DNA of 64,000 bases from Aliihoeflea sp. 2WW (lineage in GTDB: Bacteria; Pseudomonadota; Alphaproteobacteria; Rhizobiales; Rhizobiaceae), in assembly GCF_000497755.1 (NCBI RefSeq), contig NZ_AYOD01000011.1:167106-231105 (forward strand). The letters are read 5' to 3'. The notes beneath the pieces are model-generated. The model ran no database searches. It was given only the letters and a program-made list of their open reading frames with translations, and was not told where the DNA came from. Below are positions 51,329 through 62,148 of this stretch, one piece after another. The position numbers and the translations under genes were made by a program. Each line of letters opens with the position of its first letter. Positions within the stretch are counted from its first letter, which is position 1.

Positions 51329-53137
51329 TTAGCCGTCGCCCATTTTGAGGGCTTCGATGAAGGCGGCCTGCGGAATCTCCACCTTGCCGAACTGGCGCAT
51401 GCGCTTCTTGCCTTCCTTCTGCTTTTCCAGAAGCTTGCGCTTGCGGGTCACGTCGCCGCCGTAGCACTTGGCCGTCACGTCCTTGCGCAGGGCCGAGATC
51501 GTCTCGCGGGCGATCACCTTGCCGCCGATCGCCGCCTGGATCGGGATCTTGAACATGTGCTTGGGGATCAGGTCCTTCAGCTTTTCGCACATGGCGCGGC
51601 CGCGCTTTTCGGCCGCCGAGCGGTGGACGAGCATGGAGAGGGCATCGACGGGTTCGTCGTTGACGAGGATCGACATCTTGACGAGGTCGCCCTCGCGGTA
51701 GTCGGTCAACTGGTAGTCGAAGGAGGCGTAGCCCTTGGAGATCGACTTCAGGCGGTCGTAGAAATCGAACACCACCTCGTTCAGCGGCAGATCGTAGGTG
51801 ACCATGGCGCGCTTGCCGACATAGGACAGATCGACCTGGACGCCGCGGCGCTCCTGGCACAGCTTCAGGATCGCGCCGAGATAATCGTCCGGGGTCAGGA
51901 TCGTCGCCTTGATCCACGGCTCCTCGATGCCGGCGATCTTCATCACGTCCGGCATGTCGGCCGGGTTGTGGAGCTCGATCTCCGAGCCGTCATTCATGGC
52001 GAGCTTGTAGACGACCGAAGGCGCGGTCGCGATCAGGTCGAGGTCGAACTCGCGCTCCAGACGCTCCTGGATGATTTCCAGATGCAAAAGGCCGAGGAAG
52101 CCGCAGCGGAAGCCGAAGCCGAGCGCGGCGCTGGTTTCCATTTCAAATGAGAAGCTGGCGTCGTTCAGGCGCAGCTTGCCCATGGCGGCGCGCAGATCCT
52201 CGAAATCGGCGGCGTCGACGGGGAAGAGGCCGCAGAAGACCACCGGCTGCGCCGGCTTGAAGCCCGGCAGCGGGGTGGCGGTCGGCTTGCGGTCGTCGGT
52301 GATGGTGTCGCCGACGCGGGTGTCGGCCACTTCCTTGATCGAGGCGGTGATGAAGCCGAGCTCGCCGGGGCCCAGATCATCCACCATCACCATCTTGGGC
52401 GTGATGACGCCGACGCGGTCGACCGTGTAGCGCGCGTTCGTGCCCATCATGCGGATCTGCTGGCCCTTCCTCAGCCGGCCATCGATGATGCGCACCAGGA
52501 CGATGACGCCGAGATAGGCGTCGTACCAGCTATCGACCAGCATGGCCTTCAGCGGCGCGGTCTCGTCGCCTTCCTTCGGCGGCGGCAGCTTGGTGACGAT
52601 CGCCTCCAGCACGTCCTCGATGCCGATGCCGGTCTTGGCCGAGATCATCACGGCGTCGGACGCGTCGAGGCCGATCACTTCCTCGACCTGCTCCTTGATG
52701 CGCTCGGGCTCGGCGGCGGGAAGGTCGATCTTGTTGAGGACGACCACGATCTCGTGGTTGGCGTCGATCGCCTGGTAGACGTTCGCCAGCGTCTGCGCCT
52801 CGACGCCCTGTGAGGCATCGACCACCAGCAGCGAGCCCTCGCAGGCGCGGAGCGAACGCGAGACCTCGTAGGCGAAGTCGACATGGCCGGGCGTGTCGAT
52901 GAGGTTCAGCACATAGTGCTCGCCATCCTTGGCGTCGTATTCGAGCCGGACGGTGTTGGCCTTGATGGTGATGCCGCGCTCGCGCTCGATGTCCATCGCG
53001 TCGAGCACCTGCTCCTTCATCTCCCGGACCTCGAGCGAGCCGGTCATCTGGATCAGCCGGTCGGCAAGCGTCGACTTGCCGTGGTCGATATGGGCGACGA
53101 TGGAGAAATTGCGGATCTTGGAAAGGGGCGTCTTCAT
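51329..53137 (-). CDS. lepA: Elongation factor 4 (LepA)
   Basis: LepA is a ribosome-binding GTPase that can back-translocate stalled ribosomes and helps 30S biogenesis. The product is 602 residues from [20 protein letters not shown]. GTPase motifs are [23 protein letters not shown] and VLNKIDLP. The LepA-specific C-terminus includes [20 protein letters not shown] and [12 protein letters not shown]. It is a core gene flanked on both sides by accessory genes. Confidence 0.98.
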   Translation of the reverse strand: MKTPLSKIRNFSIVAHIDHGKSTLADRLIQMTGSLEVREMKEQVLDAMDIERERGITIKANTVRLEYDAKDGEHYVLNLIDTPGHVDFAYEVSRSLRACEGSLLVVDASQGVEAQTLANVYQAIDANHEIVVVLNKIDLPAAEPERIKEQVEEVIGLDASDAVMISAKTGIGIEDVLEAIVTKLPPPKEGDETAPLKAMLVDSWYDAYLGVIVLVRIIDGRLRKGQQIRMMGTNARYTVDRVGVITPKMVMVDDLGPGELGFITASIKEVADTRVGDTITDDRKPTATPLPGFKPAQPVVFCGLFPVDAADFEDLRAAMGKLRLNDASFSFEMETSAALGFGFRCGFLGLLHLEIIQERLEREFDLDLIATAPSVVYKLAMNDGSEIELHNPADMPDVMKIAGIEEPWIKATILTPDDYLGAILKLCQERRGVQVDLSYVGKRAMVTYDLPLNEVVFDFYDRLKSISKGYASFDYQLTDYREGDLVKMSILVNDEPVDALSMLVHRSAAEKRGRAMCEKLKDLIPKHMFKIPIQAAIGGKVIARETISALRKDVTAKCYGGDVTRKRKLLEKQKEGKKRMRQFGKVEIPQAAFIEALKMGDG

Positions 53138-53347
53138 GAGCCGCGCTTTAGCAGGGCGGCGGGGGGTTCACAAGCGCGGCGGATGACGCAGGCGGGACGT
53201 TCGGGACGGTGTCCGTGCTCTTTTTGGTTGCATTTTTCTGGTATGCAACTTTAACTGAGCGCCCGACGGGACGGGCAGCAAACCGGCGTTGCAAAAGGGG
53301 TATCCCTTTGCGCGGTGATTTCGTGCGCCCTCATTCGGGAGGGGCGC

Positions 53348-56300
53348 TTGGAGGTCGAGACTTTCATCTCACGCTGGACGGACCGCGATGGCGGCGCCGA
53401 GCGCGCCAACTACCAGATGTACCTGTCCGAGTTCTGCGACGCCATCGGCGTGTCCCGCCCCGACCCGGCCTGCGCGGAACACACGCTCAACAATTACGCG
53501 TTCGAGCGCGGGGTGAAGCGCCGGACGAGCGACCCGGTCGTGTCGACGCGGCGGATCGATCTCTACAAGAAGGGCTGCTTCATCCTCGAAGCCAAGCAGT
53601 CGCGGCTGCCCGGCGCCAAGAATGCCCTGCCGGACCAGCTTGCCCTGCCCGACATCGCGCCCGAGCGGCTCGGCCGGCGCGGATCGGGGCGCAACTGGGA
53701 TGCGATGATGTCGAGCGCGCGCAAGCAGGCGGAGGAATACGTCTTCCTGCTCGACGCCGACCATCCGGCGCCGCCCTTTCTGATCACCTGCGATGTCGGC
53801 CACGCGTTCGAGATTTTCGCCGATTTCAGCGGCAACGGCCGGTCCTACGATCAGTTCGGCGGCCGCAAGGGGTTTCGGGTCTATCTCGAAGATTTGCGCC
53901 GGCCCGAAATCTGCCAGATGTTCGCCCGCATCTGGAACGATCCGCTCAGCCTCGATCCGACGCGGCAATCGCTTCAGGTCACCCGGCACATTGCCGAGCG
54001 GCTCGCGGCCGTGACACGCTCGCTGGAGCGCCACTATCCACCGGAAGACGTCGCGATCTTCGTCATGCGGTGCATCTTCTGCATGTTCGCCGAGGATGTG
54101 GACCTGCTGCCCAAGGGCGAGTTCACGCGGCTTCTGGAAGACAGCGCCAAGTCTCCCCGATCCTTGGTGCCGCTGCTCGAGGAGTTGTGGTCGAAAATGG
54201 ATCAGCCGCGCGAGGAGATGCGATTCTTCTCGTATTTTCGCACTCATCTTCGCCACTTCAACGGGAATCTCTATCGCGACGCACGCGCGCTGCCCTTGGA
54301 GCGGGAGGAGATCGGCGAACTCGTCGCGGCGGCCCGGCACGAATGGACCAAGGTCGATCCCGCGATTTTCGGGACGCTCCTCGAACAGGCGCTCGACCCC
54401 CAAGAAAGACGCAAGCTGGGCGCGCACTACACCCCGCGCGCCTATGTCGAACAACTCGTCTCGGTAACGGTGATGGAGCCTCTTCGCGACGATTGGCGTC
54501 GGGCAATGACGAAGGCCGAAGCTGCGAAGGAGGAAGGCGACGACCGCCGCGCGATCGCGCTCGTCCGCGCGTACCACCATCAGCTTTGCACGACGCGCGT
54601 GCTCGATCCGGCATGCGGAACGGGCAACTTTCTCTATGTCGGCCTCGAGCTGATGAAGAAGCTCGAGGGCGAGGTGCTGGAGACGCTCGCCGATCTGGGC
54701 GCCAACGAAACGCTGGGGCTCGAGGCGGAGACGGTGAGCCCACATCAATTTCTCGGGCTGGAGCTCAATCCACGCGCGGCGGCCATTGCCGAACTCGTCG
54801 TGTGGATCGGCTATTTGCAACAGCACTACAAGACCCATACCGGCCATCCGGGCGAGCCGATCCTCAAGGCCTTCGAGAACATCAATTTCGGGCGCAAGGA
54901 CGGATACGATGCCGTTCTGGCTACCGATGATCCGGGCATTCAGGATCAATGCGCGAGCAGGCCGCCGACGCGCAATCGAATTTTTGCCCACCCGCGACGG
55001 CCCGACTGGCCGGAGGCGGAGTTCATCGTCGGCAATCCCCCGTTCATCGGCGGCAAGGATTTGCGGGCACGGCTTGGGTCGGATTATGCGGAGGCCTTGT
55101 GGAAGGTGCACGCCCACATGAACGAAAGCGCCGACTTCGTCATGTATTGGTGAGACCGGGCGGCCGAACTGCTGACCGCGAAGAAGACGCCGCTCAAGCG
55201 CTTCGGGCTCGTTACGACCAATTCGATCAGCCAGATTTTCCAGCGCCGGGTGATGGAACGGCATCTGACGGCGAAGAAGCCGGTCAGCCTGATCTATGCC
55301 ATTCCCGACCATCCGTGGACCAAGGCCACAAAGGACAGCGCCGCGGTGCGGATCGCGATGACCGTGGGCGAGGCGGGCAAGCGCGAGGGCTTGCTGCTGG
55401 AGACGACGCGGGAGGACGGCTTGGGCAGCGACTAACCCAGGATCGAGTATGCCGGGCGTTCCGGCGCCATCAATTCCGATCTTTCGATCGGGGTAGACGT
55501 CACGAAGGCAACGGAACTGCTGGCCAATGCAGGGCTGTCATCGCCCGGCGTGAAGCTACATGGGGCTGGGTTCATCGTTACCCGGTCCGAAGCGCAGCAC
55601 CTGGGTCTTGGGCGCATCGAGGGCCTTGAGACCCATATCCGAGAATATCGCAACGGCCGTGACCTCACCGCGCGCTCACGCGATGTGATGGTCATCGATC
55701 TTTTCGGATTATCGGCGGCGGAAGCGCGTCAAAAATTTCCGGCTGTCTACCAACATCTTTCAAAGCGCGTTAGATACGACCTCGATGCTAACGGCCAGCC
55801 CCGTGTAGACAAAGAGGGTCGGAAACTCGGTCGCGAGTGGAATGCCCGACAAAGCTACAAGGATAGTTGGTGGGTTTTTGGAGAACCGCGGAAGGATCTG
55901 CGTCCAGCACTGGAGGGGATTCCTCGCTACATCGGAACGGTCGAGACCACCAAGCACCGTGTCTTCCAGTTTCTCGATGCCTCCGTGCTGGCCGACAACA
56001 TGATCGTCGTGATTGCCGATGCCGACGCTGCCACGCTGGCGATCCTGTCCAGCCGCTTTCACACGAGTTGGGCACCGGCCATGGGTGGCTGGCTTGGGTA
56101 CGGCAACGATCCCCGCTACTCAAAGTCCCGCTGCTTCGACCCCTTCCCCTTCCCCGATCCATCCGACGCCGTTCGCCAGCAACTCCGCTCCGCCGGCGAG
56201 GAACTCGACGCGTTGCGCAAGCGCGTGCTCGCCGACCATCCCGATTTGACGCTGACCGGGCTCTACAACGTCCTTGAAAAGCTCAATGCTGACGCCCCCT

Positions 56301-56866
56301 CCACCGCTTCGCGGTCCCCCTCCCCCGTGAAGAACGGGGGAGGATCAACGCTCACCGACAAGGACGAGGACGTGAAGGCGCGCGGGCTGGTGCTGATCCT
56401 GAAGGAACTGCACGAGACGATCGACCGGCTGACAGCCGAGGCTTATGGCTGGCCGGTGGATCTTTCCGACCAGCAAATCCTGGAGCGGCTGGTGGCGCTC
56501 AATGCCGAGCGGGCGCGGGAGGAGGCGGAGGGCCATGTGCGCTGGCTGCGGCCGGACTACCAGATTCCGCGGTTCGCCAAAGGCGCCAAGACCAAAACAG
56601 GTGAACTGGACCTCGGAGAGACGGTCGTCGCCATCGATGCGGGCAAGCCCGCCTGTCCGAAGGACCGCCATGAACAGCCACTGGCCGTCGAGGCGGTGCT
56701 GGCGGCGCATGCAGGCCCTATGGACGCGACCACGATCGCCCGCGCATTCAAGGGCGGCGGCAGGAAGATCGAGCCGCGCGTGATGCAGGCCCTCATCAAT
56801 CTAGCCCGCTATGGGCGCGTGACCGCCTTGGCCGATGGCCGCTTCGCGGCGCGACGGGCGGCGTAG
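53348..56866 (+). pseudogene. Type IIL (MmeI-like) restriction-modification enzyme with two in-frame stops
   Basis: One continuous frame of 1,173 codons encodes a single-chain nuclease-methyltransferase. The N-terminal nuclease motif is D71-X9-E81-A-K83, almost the same numbering as in MmeI. A helical spacer follows, then methylase motif I DPACGTGNF (about 420) and the adenine-methylase NPPF (about 563). The target-recognition region is RSGAINSDLSIGVDVTKA to HGAGFIVT, with a C-terminal AYGWP region. TGA at 55151-55153 replaces a likely Trp codon and TAA at 55433-55435 interrupts the recognition region; there is no frameshift. The start is the TTG at 53348, after GGGAGGGG. A truncated product of 601 residues would keep the nuclease but lose target recognition. 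I infer recent inactivation or readthrough. Confidence 0.85.
56295..56348 (+). repeat. In-frame copy of the C-rich palindromic repeat inside the RM gene
   Basis: This 54-bp unit (CCCCCTCCACC, a CGCTTCGCG hairpin, GTCCCCCTCCCCCG, then ACGGGGGAGGATCAA) matches the intergenic unit at 42031-42085 almost base for base outside the hairpin loops. Its length is a multiple of three, so it adds about 18 residues (APSTASRSPSPVKNGGGS region) between KLNA and LTDKD without breaking the frame. Confidence 0.85.
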
Positions 56867-57068
56867 GGCATGGTGCAGACACGCGGTTTCGGCGCGCGAT
56901 AAAGTATCAATGCGATATATTTCGTGCCGCATGGGTTGTCAGGGCGTTCGGCGGCGGTTAGGTTCCGGCCAAACAAGCCGCAGAGACGTTTTCGTTGAGC
57001 CGTGATCTTTTCGAGATCGCGGGCGCGGCGCATTTTGTCTTAACCAGATCCAATGCCGATCGCGATCG

Positions 57069-58280
57069 GTGGAAAGAGATGTTTTGCAGGATCGAACGAA
57101 TATCAAGGTAGAGGCCAGATCCATCTTCAAGGTATTTGGCCAGAAGCCGGACGAGGCGCTCGGCCTCCTGCGCGACGGGCAGACGAAGGAAGAGATTTTC
57201 GCGGCGACGGGCAACACGATCGGAGTGCAGGACGCCTCCTTCGAGGTCGGCGAAGGCCAGATTTTCGTCGTGATGGGGCTTTCGGGATCGGGCAAGTCGA
57301 CGCTGGTGCGGATGATCAACGGGCTGATCGCGCCGACATCGGGGCAGATGCTGATCGACGGAACGGACGTCGCCAATTGCGCGCCCAAGGTGCTGCGCGA
57401 CGTGCGCCGGTCGAAGATCGCGATGGTGTTCCAGCATTTCGCGCTGTTTCCGCACATGACGGTCGCCGACAACGTTTCCTATGGTTTGAAGATCAAGGGC
57501 ATCGGTGCGGACGAGCGTCGCCGGAAGGCCGAGGAGGCGCTGGCGCAGGTGAGCCTCGGTGCCTATGCCGACAGCTATCCCGACGAGCTTTCGGGCGGGA
57601 TGCAGCAGCGCGTCGGGCTTGCCCGCGGGCTCGCGTCCGAAGCTGAAATCCTTCTGATGGACGAGCCGTTTTCGGCGCTCGACCCGTTGATCCGCCGCGA
57701 CATGCAGGAAGAACTGCTGGAGCTCCAGCGCTCCCTGAAGAAGACCATCATCTTCATCACGCATGATCTCAACGAGGCACTGATCCTCGGTGATCGTATT
57801 GCGATCATGAAGGACGGCCGCTTCGTGCAGGTCGGCACGGCGGAAGAAATCGTCGACCGGCCGGCGGACGACTATGTCGCCGCCTTCACCTCCGACATCG
57901 ACCGCTCGCGCGTCTTCACCGCCGGCAGCGTCGCCGCGCCGGCTGAGGCGCTCGACATCCGCACCGACACGGCCGAGACGGCCATTGCGCGGATGGAAGC
58001 GCTGGGGCGCGACGCGCTGCACGTCACCGAAGGCGACGCGATCCTCGGCATCGTCGCCTATCGCGACCTGTCCGCCTCGCTGCGCGAGAATGGCGGCGCG
58101 CTCCAGGATGCGCTGGTGACCGACTTTCCAAAAGTCGGGCGCACCACGCAGCTCTTCGAGCTCTACCCGCTCGCCGAAAGCGGGCTGCCGATCGCCGTCA
58201 CCGACCGCAAGGGCAAGCTGATGGGCGTCGTCGCCCCGCAGGACGTCTTCGCCAAGCTCGCCACGCCGGTCGCCGCTTAA
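57069..58280 (+). CDS. proV: Glycine betaine/L-proline ABC transporter, ATP-binding subunit
   Basis: This ATPase of the ProU/OpuA type has 403 residues: Walker A ([17 protein letters not shown]), signature ([16 protein letters not shown]), Walker B ([17 protein letters not shown]) and a C-terminal CBS-like regulatory region (about 290-400). In this family the CBS part senses ionic strength. The GTG at 57069 is used; a TTG at 57084 with GGAAAGAG upstream is a good alternative. It is first in a three-gene importer operon. The 202 bp upstream show no gene and no clear promoter. Confidence 0.93.
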   Translation: MERDVLQDRTNIKVEARSIFKVFGQKPDEALGLLRDGQTKEEIFAATGNTIGVQDASFEVGEGQIFVVMGLSGSGKSTLVRMINGLIAPTSGQMLIDGTDVANCAPKVLRDVRRSKIAMVFQHFALFPHMTVADNVSYGLKIKGIGADERRRKAEEALAQVSLGAYADSYPDELSGGMQQRVGLARGLASEAEILLMDEPFSALDPLIRRDMQEELLELQRSLKKTIIFITHDLNEALILGDRIAIMKDGRFVQVGTAEEIVDRPADDYVAAFTSDIDRSRVFTAGSVAAPAEALDIRTDTAETAIARMEALGRDALHVTEGDAILGIVAYRDLSASLRENGGALQDALVTDFPKVGRTTQLFELYPLAESGLPIAVTDRKGKLMGVVAPQDVFAKLATPVAA

Positions 58281-58312
58281 TCCATCCGCTTGCATTTTCG
58301 AAAGGAGGCGCT

Positions 58313-59233
58313 GTGTTCAGCCCTTCCGACATCCTCACCATTCCGCTGGCCGACTGGGTCAACAGCCTCGTGCGCGACTGGCTCGTGCCCAATTTCCGGC
58401 CGTTCTTCCGCTCGTTGCAATGGCCGATCACGCAGGTCCTGAACGGCCTCGACGGCTTTCTCAACGCCGTGCCGATGCTGCTCTTCACCGCCGTGCTCGC
58501 GTTCATCGCCTGGCGCACGGCGGGCCGGGGCGTCGCCATCTTCACGCTGATCGCGCTCGCCTTCATCGACATGATCGGGCTTTGGCCCGAGACGATGACC
58601 ACGCTGTCCATGGTCATCACGTCGGTTCTGTTCTGTACGGTGATCGGCATTCCGGTCGGCATCCTCGCCGCCGGCAGCGACCGTTTCCAGGCAGTGCTGC
58701 GCCCGGTGCTCGACATCATGCAGACGATCCCGTCCTTCGTCTATCTGGTGCCGATCGTGATGCTGTTCGGCGTCGGCATGGTGCCGGGCATCATCGCCAC
58801 CATCATCTTCGCGCTGCCGCCGATCGTGCGGCTGACGAATCTCGGCATCCGCAACGTGCGCGAGGATCTGGTCGAGGCGGCACAATCCTTCGGCTCGACG
58901 CGCTGGCAGATGCTGTGGGACGTTCAGTTCCCGCTTGCGCTGCGCACCATCATGGCAGGGCTCAACCAGACGCTGATGCTGGCGCTTTCGATGGTCGTCA
59001 TCGCGGCGCTGATCGGCGCGGGCGGGCTCGGCCTCACCGTCTTCACCGGTCTTGGCCGGCTGGATGTCGGGGGCGCAACGGCCGGCGGCGTCGGCATCGT
59101 GCTGCTCGCGATCATCCTCGACCGCATCACGCAATCGCTCGGCGAGCCGGCGCGCATGAAGAAGACGTCGCTGCGCGCCACCTTCGCCAACCTCTTTTCC
59201 TCCGCCCGCGCGACGCGGGCGAAGGAAGCCTGA
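58313..59233 (+). CDS. proW: Glycine betaine/L-proline ABC transporter, permease
   Basis: This inner-membrane permease of 306 residues has about six membrane segments and the ABC permease loop EDLVEAAQSFGSTRWQMLW, which contacts the ATPase. GTG at 58313 is preceded by AAAGGAGG, 5 bases away. A short extracytoplasmic or cytoplasmic N-terminal region with repeated aromatic residues precedes the first helix. It forms the channel with the ATPase upstream and receives substrate from the binding protein downstream. Confidence 0.93.
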   Translation: MFSPSDILTIPLADWVNSLVRDWLVPNFRPFFRSLQWPITQVLNGLDGFLNAVPMLLFTAVLAFIAWRTAGRGVAIFTLIALAFIDMIGLWPETMTTLSMVITSVLFCTVIGIPVGILAAGSDRFQAVLRPVLDIMQTIPSFVYLVPIVMLFGVGMVPGIIATIIFALPPIVRLTNLGIRNVREDLVEAAQSFGSTRWQMLWDVQFPLALRTIMAGLNQTLMLALSMVVIAALIGAGGLGLTVFTGLGRLDVGGATAGGVGIVLLAIILDRITQSLGEPARMKKTSLRATFANLFSSARATRAKEA

Positions 59234-59309
59234 CGGCCGGTCGATCCGGACCGGTCCGCAAAGTCCTGCCTTCGCAGGCATACCTGAAATGCAAAAGGAG
59301 ACTTCACCC

Positions 59310-60338
59310 ATGAAGACATCCAACCTGAAAAGACTTCTCGTCGGCACCGTTTCGGCCGCCGCCATCTTCGCAAGCCCGCTTGCCGCTTCCGCGCAGGACA
59401 TGCCGGGCGAAGGCACGACGGTGCGCATGGCGCAGGCGACCTGGGATACGGGCTGGTTCGAGGCTGCGATCTACAAGCAGCTCATCGAGGAACTCGGCTA
59501 TACGGTCGAAGGCCCCACGACGCTCGACAACCCGCCCTTCTACCAGGCGGTCGCGCAGGGCGACATCGACCTGTGGGTCAATGGCTGGTTCCCGCTGCAC
59601 AACACCTACCAGCCGACCTTCGAGGGCTCGGCCGAGATCGTCGGAGCGGTGGCCGAGGGCGGCGCTCTCGAGGGCTATCTCGTCTCCAAGGCGGCCGCCG
59701 AGGAGTTCGGCATCACCTCGCTGGAAGACTTCAAGCGCGACGAGGTGAAGGAAGCCTTCGACCGCGACGGCGACGGCAAGGCCGACATGGTCGCCTGCCC
59801 GCCCGGCTGGGGCTGCGAGATCATGATCGAGCACCACATGGACGCCTATGAACTGCGAGACCATGTGAACACGATCAAGGCCGGCTATTCGGCCTCGATG
59901 GCCGATGCGATCGCGGCGCACGAGGCGGGCGAGCCGATCCTGTTCTACACCTGGACGCCGAACTGGACCGTCAACGAACTGTCGCCCGGCGAGGACGTCG
60001 TGTGGATCGAGGTGCCGGAGGTCAACCTGCCGGACGACATGGCGGACCTTGCCGACGCCGCCACGCGCGAAGGCGTTGCGGGCTGCGTCGCCGATCCATG
60101 CACGCTTGGCTTCCCGGCCAACGACATCGTGCCGGTGGCCAACACGGCGTTCCTGGACGAGAACCCGGCCGTGCGCGCGCTGCTGGGCGAGGCCAGCGTG
60201 CCGCTCGATGACATCTTCGCGCAGAACGCTGCCATGAATGACGGCGACGACGATGTCGAGGCGCAGGCCGCGGCATGGATCGAAGAGAACCGCGAGACGG
60301 TCGATGGCTGGCTGGAGACGGCGCGCAACGCGTCGTAA
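59310..60338 (+). CDS. proX: Glycine betaine/L-proline-binding periplasmic protein
   Basis: The 342-residue binding protein has a clear signal peptide (RLLVGTVSAAAIFASPLAASA, cleavage near ASAQD). The mature part shows VRMAQATWDTGWFEAAIYKQ, GDIDLWVNGWFPLHN and FYTWTPNWTVNELSPGEDVV. These tryptophans fit the aromatic cage that binds quaternary amines in ProX proteins. Two cysteine pairs (CPPGWGC, CVADPC) may form disulfides. AAAGGAG lies just upstream of the ATG. It is last in the operon and is followed by a strong terminator. Confidence 0.92.
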   Translation: MKTSNLKRLLVGTVSAAAIFASPLAASAQDMPGEGTTVRMAQATWDTGWFEAAIYKQLIEELGYTVEGPTTLDNPPFYQAVAQGDIDLWVNGWFPLHNTYQPTFEGSAEIVGAVAEGGALEGYLVSKAAAEEFGITSLEDFKRDEVKEAFDRDGDGKADMVACPPGWGCEIMIEHHMDAYELRDHVNTIKAGYSASMADAIAAHEAGEPILFYTWTPNWTVNELSPGEDVVWIEVPEVNLPDDMADLADAATREGVAGCVADPCTLGFPANDIVPVANTAFLDENPAVRALLGEASVPLDDIFAQNAAMNDGDDDVEAQAAAWIEENRETVDGWLETARNAS

Positions 60339-60360
60339 GCCTCGGCACTTCGCGCCAAGG

Positions 60361-60391
60361 AAAAAGGCGGGCCCTGCGGCCCGCCTTTTTT
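60361..60391. terminator. Bidirectional terminator between proX and the BCCT gene
   Basis: The stem AAAAAGGCGGGCC / GGCCCGCCTTTTTT with a 4-base loop is flanked by A and T runs, so it can end transcription from both sides. It lies 22 bases after proX and 7 bases from the BCCT stop codon. Confidence 0.9.
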
Positions 60392-60397
60392 GCGTCG

Positions 60398-62029
60398 TCA
60401 GTTGCCGGCGGCGATCTTGGGCGGACCCGAAAGAGCGTCCTCGCCGGCGTAGGCCTTCGGCAGATTGGCCTCGGCCTCCTTCTCGGTGGCGTACCACTGC
60501 TCGTAACGGTAGAGCACGAGATGGTCGCGCGAGAGGCCGCGCACGAGCCCATACATCATCACCAGGATGACGAAGGCGAAGGGAAAGCCCGCCACGACCG
60601 CCGCCGCCTGCAGCGCCGATAGCCCGCCGGCCAGCAACAGCACCGCCGCGATGGCGCCTTCGCTGACCGCCCAGAAGATGCGCTGCACCTTGGGCGGATC
60701 GGCCTCCCCGCCGGCCGTCAGCATGTCGATGACGAAGCTGGCGCTGTCGGAGGAGGTGACGAACCACATCACGATCATCACGATCAGCAGACCGGTGACG
60801 ATCTCGGTCAGCGGATAGAATTCGACGAGGCGGAAGATGGCGTTGCCATAGGCCTCGCGGGTGACGTCGATCAGTCCCGGATTTCCGCCGAGCTCCATCT
60901 GGATCGCCACGCCGCCGAAGGCGGTGAACCAGAAGAACATGATCGTCGCCGGAACGAAGAGGACGCCAAGCGTGAATTCGCGCACCGTGCGGCCGCGCGA
61001 GATGCGTGCGATGAAGATGCCGACGAAGGGCGACCAGGAAATCCACCACGCCCAGTAGAAGATCGTCCAGTCGACCTGCCAGTTGGTGCCCGAATAGGCT
61101 TCCGACCAGAAGGAGAAATAGACGAACTCGTTGATGTAGTTGCCCATGTTTTCGACGAACGAGTCGAAGATGTAGAGCGTCGGCCCCGCGATCACCATGA
61201 AGGCGAGAAGCACGAAGGAAAGCTGGACGTTGAAATTCGACAGGCGCTTGATGCCGCCATCGAGGCCCAGCACGACCGAAACCGTCGCGAGGAGCGTGAT
61301 GAAGGCGATCAGGCCGATCTGGATGAAGACGCTGTCGGCGATGCCGAAAAGCGTGCCCAAGCCGGAATTGATCTGCATGACGCCGAGGCCGAGCGACGTG
61401 ACGACGCCGAACATGGTGCCGAAGACCGCCAGGATGTCGACCGCGTGTCCCCACGGACCGTAAATCCGTTCGCCGATGATCGGATAGAGCGCCGAGCGGA
61501 TCGAGAGCGGCAGGCCCTTGCGGTAGTGGAAATAGGCCAGCGCGCAGCCGACGACGCAGTAGATCGCCCAGCCGTGAAAGCCCCAGTGCAGGAAGGTCAG
61601 CACCATCGCCTGCTCGGCGGCGGCGATACTTTCGGGCTCCTGGAGCGGTGACTCGTAGAAATGGGTCAGCGGCTCGGCGACGCCCCAATAGATGAGGCCG
61701 ATGCCGATGCCGGCCGAAAACATCATCGCGACCCACGAAAAGAGCCCGTACTGGGCCGTTTCAGTCTGCGCTCCCAGGCGGATCGAACCATAAGGGCCGA
61801 GCGCCAGATAGAGGCTGAGCAGGACGGCCAGATTGGTGACGACGATCAGAAACCAACCGAAATAATCGGCAATGCCCGTCTGCGCGCCGAGAAAGACGAC
61901 GCCGGCGGTTTCAGGAAAGATGGCTCCTAAGATGATGAAGCCGACGATGAGAAGTGCGGAAATGGAAAAGACCGGGATCGAAACATGGGGAAACGGCCCC
62001 AGCCTCCCGGTCGCTACTTTTTCTGCCAT
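60398..62029 (-). CDS. BCCT-family osmolyte transporter
   Basis: This secondary transporter of 543 residues and about 12 membrane helices belongs to the betaine/choline/carnitine family. The glycine-rich segment FSAGIGIGLIYWGVAEPL and the aromatic signature FYWAWWISWSPFVGIFIARIS are both present. Sodium- or proton-driven uptake of glycine betaine or choline is likely; the exact substrate cannot be read. It faces the betaine ABC importer tail to tail, which supports an osmoprotection role. Confidence 0.93.
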   Translation of the reverse strand: MAEKVATGRLGPFPHVSIPVFSISALLIVGFIILGAIFPETAGVVFLGAQTGIADYFGWFLIVVTNLAVLLSLYLALGPYGSIRLGAQTETAQYGLFSWVAMMFSAGIGIGLIYWGVAEPLTHFYESPLQEPESIAAAEQAMVLTFLHWGFHGWAIYCVVGCALAYFHYRKGLPLSIRSALYPIIGERIYGPWGHAVDILAVFGTMFGVVTSLGLGVMQINSGLGTLFGIADSVFIQIGLIAFITLLATVSVVLGLDGGIKRLSNFNVQLSFVLLAFMVIAGPTLYIFDSFVENMGNYINEFVYFSFWSEAYSGTNWQVDWTIFYWAWWISWSPFVGIFIARISRGRTVREFTLGVLFVPATIMFFWFTAFGGVAIQMELGGNPGLIDVTREAYGNAIFRLVEFYPLTEIVTGLLIVMIVMWFVTSSDSASFVIDMLTAGGEADPPKVQRIFWAVSEGAIAAVLLLAGGLSALQAAAVVAGFPFAFVILVMMYGLVRGLSRDHLVLYRYEQWYATEKEAEANLPKAYAGEDALSGPPKIAAGN

Positions 62030-62148
62030 GCTTTTTCTTGTCCCCCGGACCCGAAGACCCGTTCAAGCTTTGCGCTCAGGCGCACGAGAACAGGGCTCGC
62101 GCGCCACCCCAATCAGAATGTGGCAAAAGCGCGATAGTTCCGAGCTTG

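Noticed and set aside
55151..55435. Frameshift in the Type IIL gene
   Set aside because: The conserved blocks before, between and after the stops are all in one frame, so substitutions, not indels, explain the breaks.
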